A DNA stretch of 64,000 nt, taken from Liolophura sinensis. Its lineage: Eukaryota > Mollusca > Polyplacophora > Chitonida > Chitonidae. This document shows positions 13,101 through 24,100 of this stretch, piece by piece. The position numbers and the translations under genes were made by a program. Every line of letters begins with the position of its first letter. Positions within the stretch are counted from its first letter, which is position 1. The stretch covers positions 5,583,606 to 5,647,605 of the forward strand of contig NC_088305.1 in the NCBI RefSeq assembly GCF_032854445.1, given 5' to 3'. The notes beneath the pieces were generated by a model. That model did no database searches, was not told where the DNA came from, and saw nothing but the letters and a program-made list of their open reading frames with translations.

Positions 13101-14987
13101 TTTGAGCACAATTAACTCTTTTCACTTTTTTATCTAAAAAAAAAACATTTATGCATAGTTTTCAGTGGTCTACTTAGAGATGCCTACTTCAACTTTTAGA
13201 GGCCTTTTCCTTTTAAAAAATTATTAACAAGCTTGTAGCATAATACAAGTAGCCTCACCTGTTCGACATCATTGACCAGTATGATGTAACCAGCTTTAGG
13301 CAGACCTGGGGCCTTGAATCCCAAGATGAAGAGAGACAGTGTGAAGGCATAGCGGATCACCCAGAAGGAAAATGCCACCTTATCTGACGTCCTGAAAACA
13401 ATTAAACGCCTTTTTGACACCTCCTTTTCCATATATACTGTACAATGTATTTACTGATCACACAACAACATTAACACTGCTGTAGTCAGTCACTGTAATG
13501 AGCATGTTTGTTTTTATGCCAGAAAATTTCATTGAAATATTACTTTTGGTGATGAAATTTAAATATTTCGACTTGGATGACTTGTATCATCCTAATTTCC
13601 AACCAAACCTCAGAACGCCTTTCTTATATTAACAGAACTCTCAGAATCAGGAAAAATATACATACATGTACAACTTAGTCATGGGTGAGATTTCCGTACG
13701 TTTAACATACACACATTCACTTGTCTGAACAACACAGGACATTCATTTCTCTAACTATAATGTATTATGTAATAAGTATTTCACTCATTCGAACAAAACA
13801 CATTTGACAAATCACACGATGACATGGATGGCTATTACAACAGCTCCTTATGTACATTTTTAGAACGAAATTTGCCGACCAAAAAATCAAAATAAAACTT
13901 TCGTTATTTTCTTGGTCTTATTAGGTAAAAAATAATGCAAGACAACACAGAACTGTGCCCAGAAATGCTTTAAATTTTTTTTTTTTTTTCGACATTGCAA
14001 CTGATTTTGGCAATGTGGATTTTTGGGACACCATGTTTTCCACGGTTCGTCACAGTACATGTACATGTATTTTGAGCACCACAAAAACTATTAAAGTTAC
14101 AAGAAAAGTTGCTAAGGCATTACCAAAATAGCTATTTTCAGCATACTTAGTAGACCAATAGGAGATATAGTATCATGATCACAAATATGTGGTCTGAAAA
14201 GACCACCATACTTTGTCCTACTTTAACTGCATTTTTAAGCACAATAAAAATCTTACAAAAACAAACGAAAATAGTTTCAATAGGCCAATGACACTTGGTA
14301 ACCTATTTCAGCCATGTTTTATTATAATCTCAACTGTTTTGACAATTTCTGGCAAAAAACTAAATAATGAGCTCCAATGCGGGTGTAAATGAAGCTCACC
14401 CGGTCATGGGAATCTAAGAATCCAGTCTGATGGACAATGAGGTCACTTTAGCTAAGTTATGCATAAAAAATGTCTGCGAAAACCATGTCTTACCCAGAAA
14501 GTGACCACCAGTAGGAGTGACTCCACCACGAGACAAAGGCCAAATTCTCGCGAATAAAACACAGCACCCAGAATACCAGCAGCACAAGCCCATGGCCCCG
14601 GGCAGGAATACTGGGCAGGGCATTGCGCCGCTCAATCCCAACAATGACAACAGAGTACATCCAGGCGGAGGCCATACCAACAGCGGTGAAGATCTCGTAG
14701 CCTGCCAGCGTGTGTGATCCTATCACCAGATCTTGTAACACCATGTAGACAACGGCCTCCACGACCATGAGAAAGCTTAACGCCAGCTGCAGCACATAGA
14801 GGCATGACTGCGGCCGGTATTTCTTGTCAACAGACGTGGAGTACTTCTGGTAGAGCGCAATCTCGATCGTACCACAGATTAGCAAGAAACCGACGATGAC
14901 AGATGAGGTAATGGTGTCTATGAAACATGGAGACAGGCCATCGTCCACCCAGGGCTCGCTCAGTGAGAAGTTTCCACAGTAACGCAT
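1161..14987 (-). CDS. ABCB6: ABCB6-like half ABC transporter, N-terminal half (10 exons, 3' part outside window)
   Basis: Half-size ABC transporter of the ABCB6/HMT-1 type; family members move porphyrins or heavy-metal/thiol conjugates across mitochondrial, endolysosomal or plasma membranes. Exons in transcript order: 14987-14494, 13391-13259, 10379-10196, 9890-9753, 8813-8711, 7760-7671, 4730-4609, 3654-3545, 2580-2515, 1375-1161. All junctions are GT-AG and phases agree, giving about 551 residues. The start is the ATG at 14987, opening [20 protein letters not shown], which matches the family N-terminus. Residues 1-210 are the hydrophobic TMD0. Then come [81 protein letters not shown] and [11 protein letters not shown], the family order through the six-helix TMD. 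The Walker A/B domain should follow left of position 1. Intron 6 is almost wholly an exon-derived array. Family call is firm; substrate is not shown. Confidence 0.93.
1474..1860. mobile_element. Two decayed family A SINE pieces, opposite orientations
   Basis: 1474-1612 (+) keeps CCATAATGCTTGC-like, ATTCTTGAGTACAGTGTAAA and an AATAA tail; 1715-1860 (-) keeps GCATTATGGTGGGAGGA and the ACAGGTTGGCTGGCAGACCT segment. Both are truncated, in ABCB6 intron 9. Confidence 0.6.
2660..3145. repeat. 21-bp minisatellite in ABCB6 intron 8
   Basis: About 23 imperfect copies of CTGACCTCAATCATTACCACA. Because the unit is divisible by three, frames stay open on both strands; the resulting 7-residue peptides (for example VMIEVSV) are not a gene. 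It lies between ABCB6 exons 9 and 8. Confidence 0.9.
3247..3372. repeat. Short AT-rich tandem array beside ABCB6 exon 8
   Basis: Six or so diverged copies of a unit resembling CACAACAATGACCCGAATTA, separated from the 21-bp array by about 100 bp. It may be a decayed relative of that array, since ACAATGACC and ACACTGACC are alike. Confidence 0.6.
4118..4505 (+). mobile_element. tRNA-derived SINE (family B), near complete
   Basis: Head GCAGTGGTCGAAGGGTTAAA and B-box-like GGATCAAACCTAGG, then AGACTTTAAAAATGGTACTT, GTGTCTTCAGCATGATACTT and end GAAAAATTGTTAAGTACAAT. Other copies at 690, 11370, 24975, 40045 and 46125 share this order. Non-coding; in ABCB6 intron 7. Confidence 0.78.
4848..7670 (-). 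repeat. ~121-bp tandem array derived from the ABCB6 exon 6/donor junction
   Basis: About 23 copies of a 118-124 bp unit fill nearly all of intron 6 (4731-7670). Read on the minus strand, each unit carries the last ~50 bp of exon 6 (encoding [17 protein letters not shown]), then the donor, then ~71 bp of intron, abutting the real exon end at 7671. Copies at about 5826-6690 and 7175 keep GTAAGT; many distal ones read GTTAAT. Within each unit a TACAG precedes TTCTGAGG, so a unit can resemble a small exon with both splice sites. I treat only 7671-7760 as the real exon because it alone has the full codons upstream ([13 protein letters not shown]). Confidence 0.93.
7799..7893. repeat. 20-bp repeat, about five copies
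   Basis: Imperfect copies of CTACAGTATTTACTTCATTG in ABCB6 intron 5, about 40 bp upstream (in transcript order) of the exon 6 acceptor. No coding content. Confidence 0.75.
7970..8703 (-). repeat. Diverged ~22-27-bp array reaching the ABCB6 exon 5 donor
   Basis: About 30 degenerate copies of units like CATTTTACAGACATTCTATG and, nearer the exon, TTTTATATGCACATTTCATA. On the transcript strand it starts within about ten bases of the exon 5 donor at 8710. Unlike the four junction-derived arrays, its unit does not match the exon end. The open frames across it are repeat artefacts. Confidence 0.8.
9187..9425. repeat. Dispersed repeat R1, copy 1
   Basis: Shares with 25590-26090 an ordered set of landmarks: AAAACCAGAG, GATAGCTGGCAAAAAATGGT, ACGGCCTCTTGTCAATTT and CCTAACACCATGGCTTAAGC. 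Unclassified interspersed repeat; not coding. Confidence 0.65.
10738..10950. repeat. ~34-bp tandem repeat in ABCB6 intron 2
   Basis: About six copies of a unit containing TATTGGTGTGGCCTAAATGT and AAAACAACAA, with small length changes between copies. Confidence 0.8.
11370..11715 (-). mobile_element. Family B SINE, inverted
   Basis: Minus-strand copy with head TGGTGGCCTAATGGTTAGAG, GGGATCAAACCCAGG, and the GTCTTCTGCATGATACTTCA and AAAATTGTTAAGTACGACGT landmarks. Near complete, in ABCB6 intron 2. Confidence 0.75.
12035..12180 (+). mobile_element. Family A SINE 3' fragment
   Basis: Retains AGCAGCCTGCAGATGGGGGT, CCACCATAATGGTGGCCACT and the AAACACCAATCATATAAATA tail; head lost. About 180 bp left of the full-length copy at 12358. 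Confidence 0.65.
12358..12614 (+). mobile_element. tRNA-derived SINE (family A), full-length
   Basis: Starts GGGGCCTCCGTGGCTTAGTT (A-box-like), has GTGAGTTCAAG (B-box-like), a body containing TTTCCTCCCACCATAATGCT, and ends ACACCAATCAAATAAATAAA. The same plan recurs throughout the window, so this is a dispersed pol III-type retroposon. It has no coding capacity. Confidence 0.85.
12640..12770. repeat. 23-bp repeat next to a SINE tail
   Basis: About six near-identical copies of a 23-bp unit containing GCCTGCACCAACTTGAAGCC. It starts some 25 bp after the (AATA)n tail of the SINE at 12358, in ABCB6 intron 2. High copy identity suggests recent expansion. Confidence 0.85.
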
Positions 14988-15039
14988 CTTGAGGACTTTA
15001 TGCTCAACACATCCAGCTGTCCACTGTGTATCCTGTCTC
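14988..15039 (-). other. Probable 5' leader segment of the ABCB6 gene
   Basis: On the minus strand a CACAG/G acceptor at 15040 precedes a short leader running to the ATG at 14987, so the gene probably has an untranslated first exon farther right. A donor-like AACAT/GTGAGT near 16508 on the same strand could end that exon, but this pairing is a guess. Confidence 0.3.
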
Positions 15040-15069
15040 CTGTGAACACATCGTAGAGTAAATCGCATT

Positions 15070-16775
15070 TACTTAACTGCTAGACAAATTCCTCCATACT
15101 AGATGATGAAAGAAGTATTATATGTGCATATGAAGCCACAATATTTACAATTCTGTCAAGAAATGAAAATATTCATTGGCCTCAGGGGAGTGGTGCTGAT
15201 TTTGTTCCCCTGTGCTTGCACCACCAATCAATTCTTTGTGGCTATAACGTTTAGAGCTAGTACTATTATCAAAACCTGTCAACAGGGGGTTCATTGGAAG
15301 GCAATTACCAACTTCCTGCACCATGCTACATGTACCTGTGTGGAAAACTCAGTCGCATAATTTGAATGGTGATCCTATTTTATTTTGAGATTTAATTTCC
15401 TTTCAAGTAAGTGAATATAGTTTTCCAGGGAAGCCTCCTACTCAAAAAGATAATAAAAGCCCTCAGTCAAGGTCATAATCCAGTTCCTAAAGACTTTAAA
15501 GTATTTCCTATATTACCATTGTTTTTTCAGTGTTTAAAATATGAAGTTTGCATTCAGGAGTCAATGCCGCAAAGGTTAATTTGATACCCAATTTGTCCCC
15601 TGGGAACATGCAAAAATACAGGTCTTATCAAGTTCTCTAGGAGCCAGCATATAAACTTAGGAGCACTTACTTAGCTCCTAAAATGCCTTAATTAATTTCA
15701 ACCCCCACCCCCCCCCCCCCCCCCGTAACTTATAAGCTAGTGATACAAAACAAGGTGGTATATAGCTCATTCATTTTTCAGATAATTCATTAATTGCAAA
15801 ACTAATTACAATATTAATAATGAAGCCAATTTTATCCTCATACACATGCAACATTCTGCAAGAAAAACAGACTGAAAGATCTAGATCTAGACGAGATGAA
15901 CTTATGATAAAAATCTTTTTGTCCAGCGGCAACCACAATAAATAATCACCTTGATAAGTAGCCTGTAGCTGTCTCAGTCTGACATTTTCAGCACGTCACA
16001 GCGGCTTGGGTCTCCCTTTTCCACGGCTTATATAACAGATGATGACAATGCTCTTCTCATTGCTAATTCACGAGGCTGCACATGTTTACTTCACAGGCGC
16101 ACTGGAGAGGTCCATCGAGGGGAGGTCACTCTCGTCAGACACTGAATAGTTGGACATTTGCAATGTCATCATTATTTAGTGTCGAACTTTCCAGTATGTA
16201 CATTTTTGTACATAAGAGATAAATAAGTCAGATCAGAAACCAGATGTATTACACAGTTTTCACCATAAGAATAAAAATTGACCCGTCAAAAGATTTGTTT
16301 TGGAATTAATGCTCTTCTATTCTCTCCCCTCCTATGGAAATCTTTTAACTGAGGGAGTAATGTGTTCCCAGATTTGCCGGGATTTGTGAACCACTTCGAT
16401 TGTTTCGGAAGACATGTTTTCTTCACCTTATTATATGAAAAGATGTATTTGATGATGGATAGTCAAAGCAGTAATTTATAACACGCCATATATCCTGAGT
16501 TACTCACATGTTCTTGTAAAGCGATGGTGTGGCTAACATCCACAAGGCGTCTGCTTCAGGCGGTGACGAAATCTGGCACTTCACAAACCAGCTACACATC
16601 AAAAGAGTTAAAACCAAAGAGTTCATGGACGGTAAATATGAACGCAGTAAATACCAAACATGAATATCTAAATACTGATAGAAACGCACGAATGAATAAT
16701 TTCAGCATTCCACGCAATAGTTAAAGATTCAGGGATGTTTCTAAAGTTTCTGACTAGAATTTAATGCAGACAATT
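15070..16775. other. Spacer upstream of ABCB6, no gene seen
   Basis: No exon with recognisable protein content on either strand. It probably contains the ABCB6 leader exon and promoter, but no TATA box or initiator could be singled out. Confidence 0.4.
15709..15724. repeat. Poly(C) tract
   Basis: Run of about 16 C, preceded by CAACCCCCACC, in the ABCB6-GTPBP10 spacer. A second such tract lies at 48887-48904. Confidence 0.9.
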
Positions 16776-17470
16776 AGCCTCGAAAGACTCCAATACCTTT
16801 CCTTATACTGGCCTCGCATCATTGGAGTCTCAACGCTAGCGGTGTTAATTTCGTACTCAATGAAGGTCTGGGCTGATTGTCTTTGTTATCGAACAAGTCT
16901 CGTTCAACTAAGACACCAACCTAAAGACCTGCTTTCCGCAAGCATTAGCCCCAAAAGTGTCCATATCCTTTTCTTATATTGGCCTAGTGACGTTCAAATC
17001 TTGATGCTAAGAGCAGTTACGTGCAGGCCTATGCACATGTTCTGATGCATAGTGGAACAGTTGGAAAAAGGCGACCACGGCCGAGGAGTGTGTGCCATGG
17101 AAGCCTTCATGGCTATAATAAATCTATTCTGAAGCAAATAGGGGCATACGTGTGTGGTGGCAGTGAGATGGGTGTGGAAAGCAAGTCTTTAGGATGGTGT
17201 CTTTTATTCGTGGACCCTCGTTGAGTATGAAATTTAATACTGTTAGCGTCGACACTGGAACGACGCTTGGCCACTATAAGAAAAGGAGCCGGAGTCTTTT
17301 GGGACTACGCCACCATATGTCTCCACTCTTTTCAGAATGGATTTGTTATAGCCATGAAGGATTCCAACTGCCCCTGCTGCCATCTTGAGCAGCCACATGT
17401 ACAGTATGTGCATGTCCTGCTCCATCGTGTACCTGCACAAACTGCTTATGTCACACATGGAAACTCATAA
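16776..17470. repeat. Inverted/direct repeat cluster between ABCB6 and GTPBP10
   Basis: CTTCATGGCTATAATAAATC at about 17106 is matched, reverse-complemented, by CTTCATGGCTATAACAAATC at about 17350, giving diverged inverted arms meeting near 17225. A second motif (AAAGACTCC ... CTTATACTGGCC) occurs at about 16785, again at about 16950 and inverted at about 17260-17310. No convincing long ORF. It may be a foldback element or a decayed gene-like repeat. Confidence 0.55.
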
Positions 17471-18114
17471 TCTTTCTGCAGCATGTGGTTAGGCTTAAAA
17501 CAATGTTTGCAAGGTGTTTATTCAAGCATGTTCTGAAGGCGTTAGTCTGTATAGACTGATTAAATTATACTTTTTGTCAAGACCTGAAATCAGCCAACTC
17601 AGTTAGTGGTAGTTTTTGTCTTCAAAATCAATGGAAAAGGTGCATAAGAGGCACTGAATGTTGGCACTGAATAATAACATCTTTATTTATCGAAGGTAGC
17701 TCAGTCAGTTTACAATGAAACTGTTCTTCCCTAAGGCCTTCACAGAGAAGGCAATATATAGGAAACGTACTTGCGAGTTCAATCAAAAAATACATCAATA
17801 TATATAAAACAAGTTGAAGCATAATGTAGTTTGACAAGCGAAGCTACATACATTCGTAGTTACAAAAAGCAACAGTACAACCAGTAGTACTTTCCCCGCA
17901 ACTTTCCCAACCATCAGGAGATGTATGGTAGAAGGAGCCCAACCTGTCCTGCGCATCTGCTGGCTGGAACCCCTACTCATATGTACAGAGAATAAACCAA
18001 GTGTGTGAGAGATGGGCCATTTCCCATCCCCTGGTTGGTTTGAACAATGCCCATGTGTGTGAGAGTGGTACAGGGACCCATCCTTATGAAAAGATTTTCT
18101 ATAATAATAATAAT

Positions 18115-18340
18115 ACCAATGCGGTCGCTGTGAGTTCAAGTCCAGCTCATGCTGGCTTTCTCTCCGACCGTAAGTGGGAAGGTCTTCCAGCAACCTGCGG
18201 ATGGTCGTGGGTTTCCGCTGGGCCCTGCCTGGTTTCCTCCCACCATAATGTTGGCCACCGTCGTATGAGTGAAGTATTCTTGAGTACGGCTTAAACACCA
18301 ATCAAATAAATAAATAAATAAATAATAATAATAATACATG
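18115..18340 (+). mobile_element. Family A SINE, 5'-truncated
   Basis: Lacks the A-box head and begins at CCAATGCGGTCGCTGTGAG; body and ACACCAATCAAATAAATAAA tail are intact. ATAATAATAATAC flanks both sides, a plausible target-site duplication in a trinucleotide run. Confidence 0.8.
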
Positions 18341-18460
18341 GTAAAGAGCTGCATGGATCAACAATGAAATGGAGGGAAAAACTGGCTACTGATGCGTTTA
18401 GAAAAGCTTAAAGGAAGCAGAATTAAACAAAAAAAGCAACATCTTCATTATATCATATAG

Positions 18461-18694
18461 GGGGCCTCCGTGGCTCAGTTGGTTAACACACTATCGCAGC
18501 GTAATGACCCAGGAGTGTCACACCAATGCTGTCGCTGTGAGTTCTAGTCCAGCTGCGGATGGTCGTGGGTTTCCGCCGGGCCCTGCCTGGTTTCCTCCCA
18601 CCATAATGTTGGCCACCGTCGTATGAGTGAAGTATTCTTGAGTACGGCTTAAAACACCAATCAAATAAATCAATAAATAAATAATAATAATAAT
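18461..18694 (+). mobile_element. Family A SINE with internal deletion
   Basis: Head GGGGCCTCCGTGGCTCAGTT and tail present; the segment between TCCAGCT and GCGGATGGTCGTGG is missing. It lies 120 bp after another copy, between ABCB6 and GTPBP10. Confidence 0.85.
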
Positions 18695-19039
18695 ACATCT
18701 AAGCATAAATGAGAAAACAATGCATTTTAGGTTCTCGCATTAGATTCTGAACAAGTAAAGCTAAAGAGAGATGGGATTTTATCTAGATGGTTGATACAGT
18801 GAAAGCATGCATTTATATGTACATTTCAGTAGTTGCCTTAAGATAACTGTGATTTTAAGTAGTGTGATTGAAAGCTTGATGGGGAGGGGGCATCATTTAC
18901 TTAAATAGGGTGGAAGTTCCATAGTTTGACGCCTATATGCGTGAAACTGTGCCATTAGGTTGGGGAATAATAGAGTATTTATTTATTTATTAAATTATAA
19001 AAATTTTGTTTCCAGAGAAGAAGAGCATTTTTGGATTCA

Positions 19040-21145
19040 ATGAGGATTTATGTGCGTGGTGGTTCTGGAGGCCAGGGCTTCCCCAGGTACGGAGGTTTAG
19101 GGGGAAAGGGTGGAGATGTCTATGTCACTGCCGTCAAAAAGAGGACGTTGAAACATGTTCATTCTGCGAACCCATCCAAAAGGTTCATTGCTGGCAATGG
19201 AGACAATAGCAGGTAAATTTAATATGCTATTAGGGCTATCAGTGTATTATCTCTGCTCAATATCAATTGTAGTTATGGTCAGAAAAGCTCACCTGTAGCT
19301 CTGACAAGTTTGCAAGAGATTTGTTCATCATATCCAAATGCAGGATTCATGCATTCAGGAGATGTGATGAATTGAAAATTGAACTGTCTTAATTTATTTA
19401 TATGTGATGTTTTTAAGCGGTCTACTTGTAGTAAAAGGAAGTTGGTTGGAGATGCGGGTGCTGACTGTATTATCAAAGTGCCTGTGGGTGTGACAGTGAA
19501 GAATAACATTGGTCGAGTGATTGGTGAGTGCAGCAACTTTCTTCTGCAGAAAATATTGGTTCAGATGTTGTCAAGGTTGCACAGTTAATCACTGTGTTAA
19601 TATTTTTGCCTCATAAACGTGTTAACTGTTTCTAACTCGTGTTTGGTCGGGTCCTAATACAGGTACTTTTAAACCAGTAGGACTCAAGAGATGTGTGTTA
19701 AATCCTGGCCTTGGACAGGGAATTTTGTAGATTTTCTAACCCTTCCTGTTCATGTAGTCTTGATGACGTTAATTAATCGTTGATGCGTGCGGGGCCATTT
19801 TACACAGCCATTTTGCGCAGCCATTTTGCTTTCAGTCCAAGAAATGTCTGCATTTCTGCATGTCGTCTGTTGATCATTCCTCACTATTAACTTGCCGGAG
19901 GTCAGTGGTTTACCACAAGAACTCTGTTTTTCCTCCACTGGTAGAACTGAATGCCATCCTTATATGTGGAAAATTCTTGAATATCGCATTAAACAACAAT
20001 CGAGTTCATGTGTATCCAGTCAGTATTTCAACCCGTGTAGAGTTCCGTGGCCTTTTAATTAAGGATGTCAAAACCATGTTAACTGACCAAGCAACATGCT
20101 GTACTTCTTAAAGACACCGTTGAGGATTTTCAGCGGATTGCAAGGGATGTAAGAGAAATCATCAATGTCCAAAACTTATGGGAGTCAGCTAATAGACGAA
20201 ATTTCAGCTGTTTTTGATGGAAAACATTCTCTTCCCTGTATAGAACTGTTCATCAACACTCTGTAATACTGACTTTTGCAGGTGATCTGAATGAGGAAAA
20301 ACAGATGTTGCGAGTGGCTCGCGGGGGTCTTGGCGGCCATCCCGATAATCACTTCCTGGGTCAGAAAGGTCAAGTGGAGATGGTGACACTTGACCTCAAG
20401 CTGTTGGCTGATGTGGGACTTGTGGGGTAAGATATACCCCTAATTCCTCATCTTTTTGCACACAGAAAGGAAACTTTCAATAAAATTTATGCACCCTTGT
20501 TGTTTGATTTTTGAGACAAGACTACATTGCATCGGTTGAGTTGGCCAACAGAATGACAGGTGACCTCAGAATATTCTTGAGTGAGTGCTTGAGGTTTTAT
20601 CGTCAAGAATTCAGAATATGGTTGAATAAGCATATTGCAAACATGAGGAAAGGTTGAAGAATTACAGTACCTGGATGTCTACTCAGACTGTTTTAGGCAA
20701 GTGCAAGATCTCAGCCATGTGTGGAATTCAAAGACTTGCACATCCAGACATGTTAGGATTTATACCTTGCAGCAGTGGTTTGCAGAGGATGATCTGAAAT
20801 TAAACATGGAAAAGAAATGAGCCACAACTGTTAATATTGCGAAAAGTATGCCTGATAATTGTGAAATGACAATGAAACAGTTTGTACAGCCTAAATGTAG
20901 TTATGTTGTGAAGGTCAACAAATACAGCTTTGTTTTAATGTTGACAAGAAGTGGGCATTTCAATAAAGTTGCTTGATATTTAGACAATATTTTCACCTCA
21001 ATTTTGGAGCTCGTAAAAAAGCAATTAAAATGACAAGCGTCCTCCAAACGAAACGGTTTTACCGTTTGTTGAGTATGCATAAGGATTAAAAGATATTTTT
21101 GATCTTCTATTCAGTGCTGGTGTTCGATAATCCGGCTGATTACTC

Positions 21146-21192
<47 letters not shown>

Positions 21193-24100
21193 TGTACTAC
21201 ATGTCAAGTTTTTACCTGTTTTGTCGTTCAGATTTCCTAATGCTGGAAAATCAACCTTCTTGTCAGCTGTATCTCGGGCTGCTCCCAAAATAGCCAGTTA
21301 TCCTTGTGAGTTTGGTATTACTTATTTATTTTATTTTAATTGATGTTTTTTGGCGTACTCAAGAATATTTCATTTATATAACGGCGGTTATGGTGGGAGG
21401 AAACCTGGCAGAGAAACTTTGGGACTGCATACATATGACAAAGTCATTAAAGACAAACTGTCTCACTTTCAATTTTCGTAAAACATTGTTGTCACTAGAC
21501 TTCTCCTGTAATTGTATAAGATTGTGGATGTTTTTGTTCTTTTTTTGTGAATTTCAACAAACAGTTTTTGTCAAATGTAGCATTGTGTGGAAAATGTACA
21601 TTGTTTATATCAAGGTCTCTGATGTTTACACAAATGTAGCAGTTTTTGTGATGTTATTGACGGTCAGATGAATGAAGCACGGCTGCTTTGACAATGTGAC
21701 ATTCTAATGACAAGCCATGGAATTTTGAACAAATTTTAGATCCGGATTGTGTGCTTTATTAAATAGTACACAAATATCACACGTAATTAACCGCATCTTT
21801 TCTCTGATAACTTAAAGTTTCAAATCACAAACCTTTTCAATTCGCGTTTAATAACCTTTGTTTGCCTTTACCTGTGTGTCTTTATTCTTAAATTATAGTT
21901 GAAACTTCTTGTTTGAGTCTCACGAGTATGACCTGAGGTAAAAGTAAAGACAACAGAGAGGCTGTGACACAGCTAATTTCATGTATAACGTGTCCAAGAT
22001 TGAACTTTCTTCATACGTGAATGTTTTTCTCTTTTGGTTAAGAGGAAGTTGGTTGTAAATAAAGAGTAAAAATGTAAAAAAGAGATTTAAATGTATGAAC
22101 TTTTGTTTTCTCTCAGTTCGTAGGACTAGATGAGAATAATGAGTGGCCATTTACCGTCACTTGTTTTCTCTCATGATGGGGTACGTATCTGGACCTCACA
22201 CATGGGAAATATCGCCAGTAACTTGCCAAAGGTCTTTGGTTTATGACAGGAACTTTGGCTCCCTCCAACCGTAATGCTGACTGCCATTAACTGAAGACAG
22301 ATAGAGTGTGGTATTAAGAAAATAAATAAAAATTAAATAAATAAACAAACAAACTGTTGAGAGTCATCAACTGGCCACTTGTTTTTTCTTTTCTATCCAG
22401 TCACAACAATTCAGCCACAGATTGGCGTCATGGAGTTCACAGATCACAGACAGGTCAGTATGTATCCTTTTTTTTTCTTCTGCAGGACAATTTTTATGTT
22501 TATTTCAGTAAAACTGCATGTGTATGTGTAATAACCTAAAATTTCACTTATTACAAAGTTGCACATTTTCTGATTGATGCATGTATCTTACTGATCTGAT
22601 TAAAATCATTATATCACTTCGCTGTCAACGATCTGACAAACTTCCTATCCCCAGTGCATTCGAGGCGTGTGTTTCTTTCAGCCAATCATAGATGCATTGC
22701 TCGAAACAAGGCAGCAGTCATGGACAGAGCCGAATCTCGGGGTAGCTTACAGAAAATCATGAGCTGTGAAGCTGCAGCCAAGCAACAGCATGGTAGCAAA
22801 CTCAACATCTGATCGCAAAGCAAGTTGGTTCACTATGACAAACTTATATTCGCAGAACAAACACTTGTTTAAGGAAAACGATAATGCCATTTGGGCTTGT
22901 CCACCATGTTGACGAGCCTAGCTACTTCTGCTGCAGGGGAGTGCTCTTTTTGTTTTCGACAGACATTGACTGTTGCTGGAAAAAATGAGCTCTTTAGAAA
23001 GCCTCATACTGATTTGTCACTGTTGACCTCTCGTTGTTAATGTCATCTCAGTTGTCACCAGAGGTAACTGAACGCATTGGTGATATGAAGTGTGTCAGAT
23101 TGTGGTTAGCAAGTGTTAGAGCATAAGATCTAATTTTAATCAGACTAGGATCTTACAAAGGTGTTTTGGGGTTTGTTCGTATGGTAGGAATATATCCTAC
23201 TGGAATAATGTAAGATTCTGCACCAAGACATAGTATTTCATGTATTTTGTGACTCATTTTCCACCAGAAATTTAACCTAAAATTTCGCCCATGGCCGAGT
23301 CGCACATTTTCTGACTGTTGCATGGACCTCGCATTAGGTCTTTTGAGGTTTCTTTGGAAAGTAGGAAGATATCCTGCTGGAAAATCCTTCTTTCACGTGT
23401 TATTGTGTTTGAAAAAGTAATAAACAGACGACATAATTTCTTGTCTCATTGCAGATCTCTGTTGCTGACCTACCAGGCCTGATTGAAGGGGCACATGTAA
23501 ATGTAGGAATGGGACATAGGTTTTTAAAACATGTGGAACGGACTAAGCTACTGCTGTTTGTAGTAGACATCAATGGTTTCCAGCTGCCCAAGAGGGAACA
23601 CTTCAGAACAGCTTTTGAGACAGTGATGCTTTTGAATAAGGTAAGTCTGCAGTTAGTCAGCATATTTATGGCCTACATTTTTAACATGGGAGTTTAGGAT
23701 GTGGTCAAATATGTAAATGTACAAAAAACTTCTTGGCTTTATCCTTGGGGTGTGAAAATAAGAACTTCTCGGCTTTCTCCTTGGGGTGTGAAAATAACAA
23801 CTTCTTGGCTTTCTCTCTGGGGTCTGAAAATAAAAACTTGTTGACTTTCTCCTTGGGGTGTGAAAATAACTTCTCGGCTTTCTCTCTGGGGTCTGAAAAT
23901 AAAAATTTCTCAGCTTTCCCCTTGGGGTGTGAAAATAAAAACTTGTCGGCTTTCTCCTTGGGATGTGAAAATAAAAACTTCTCGGCTTTCTCCTTGGGAT
24001 GTGAAAATAAGAACTTCTCGGCTTTCTCCTTGGCGTGTGAAAATGAAAACTTCTTGGCTTTCTCCTTGGGGTGTAAAAATGAAAACTTCTTGGCTTTCCC

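Noticed and set aside
17021-17470. Overlapping short frames on both strands
   Set aside because: They mirror each other because of the inverted repeat and match no family I know.
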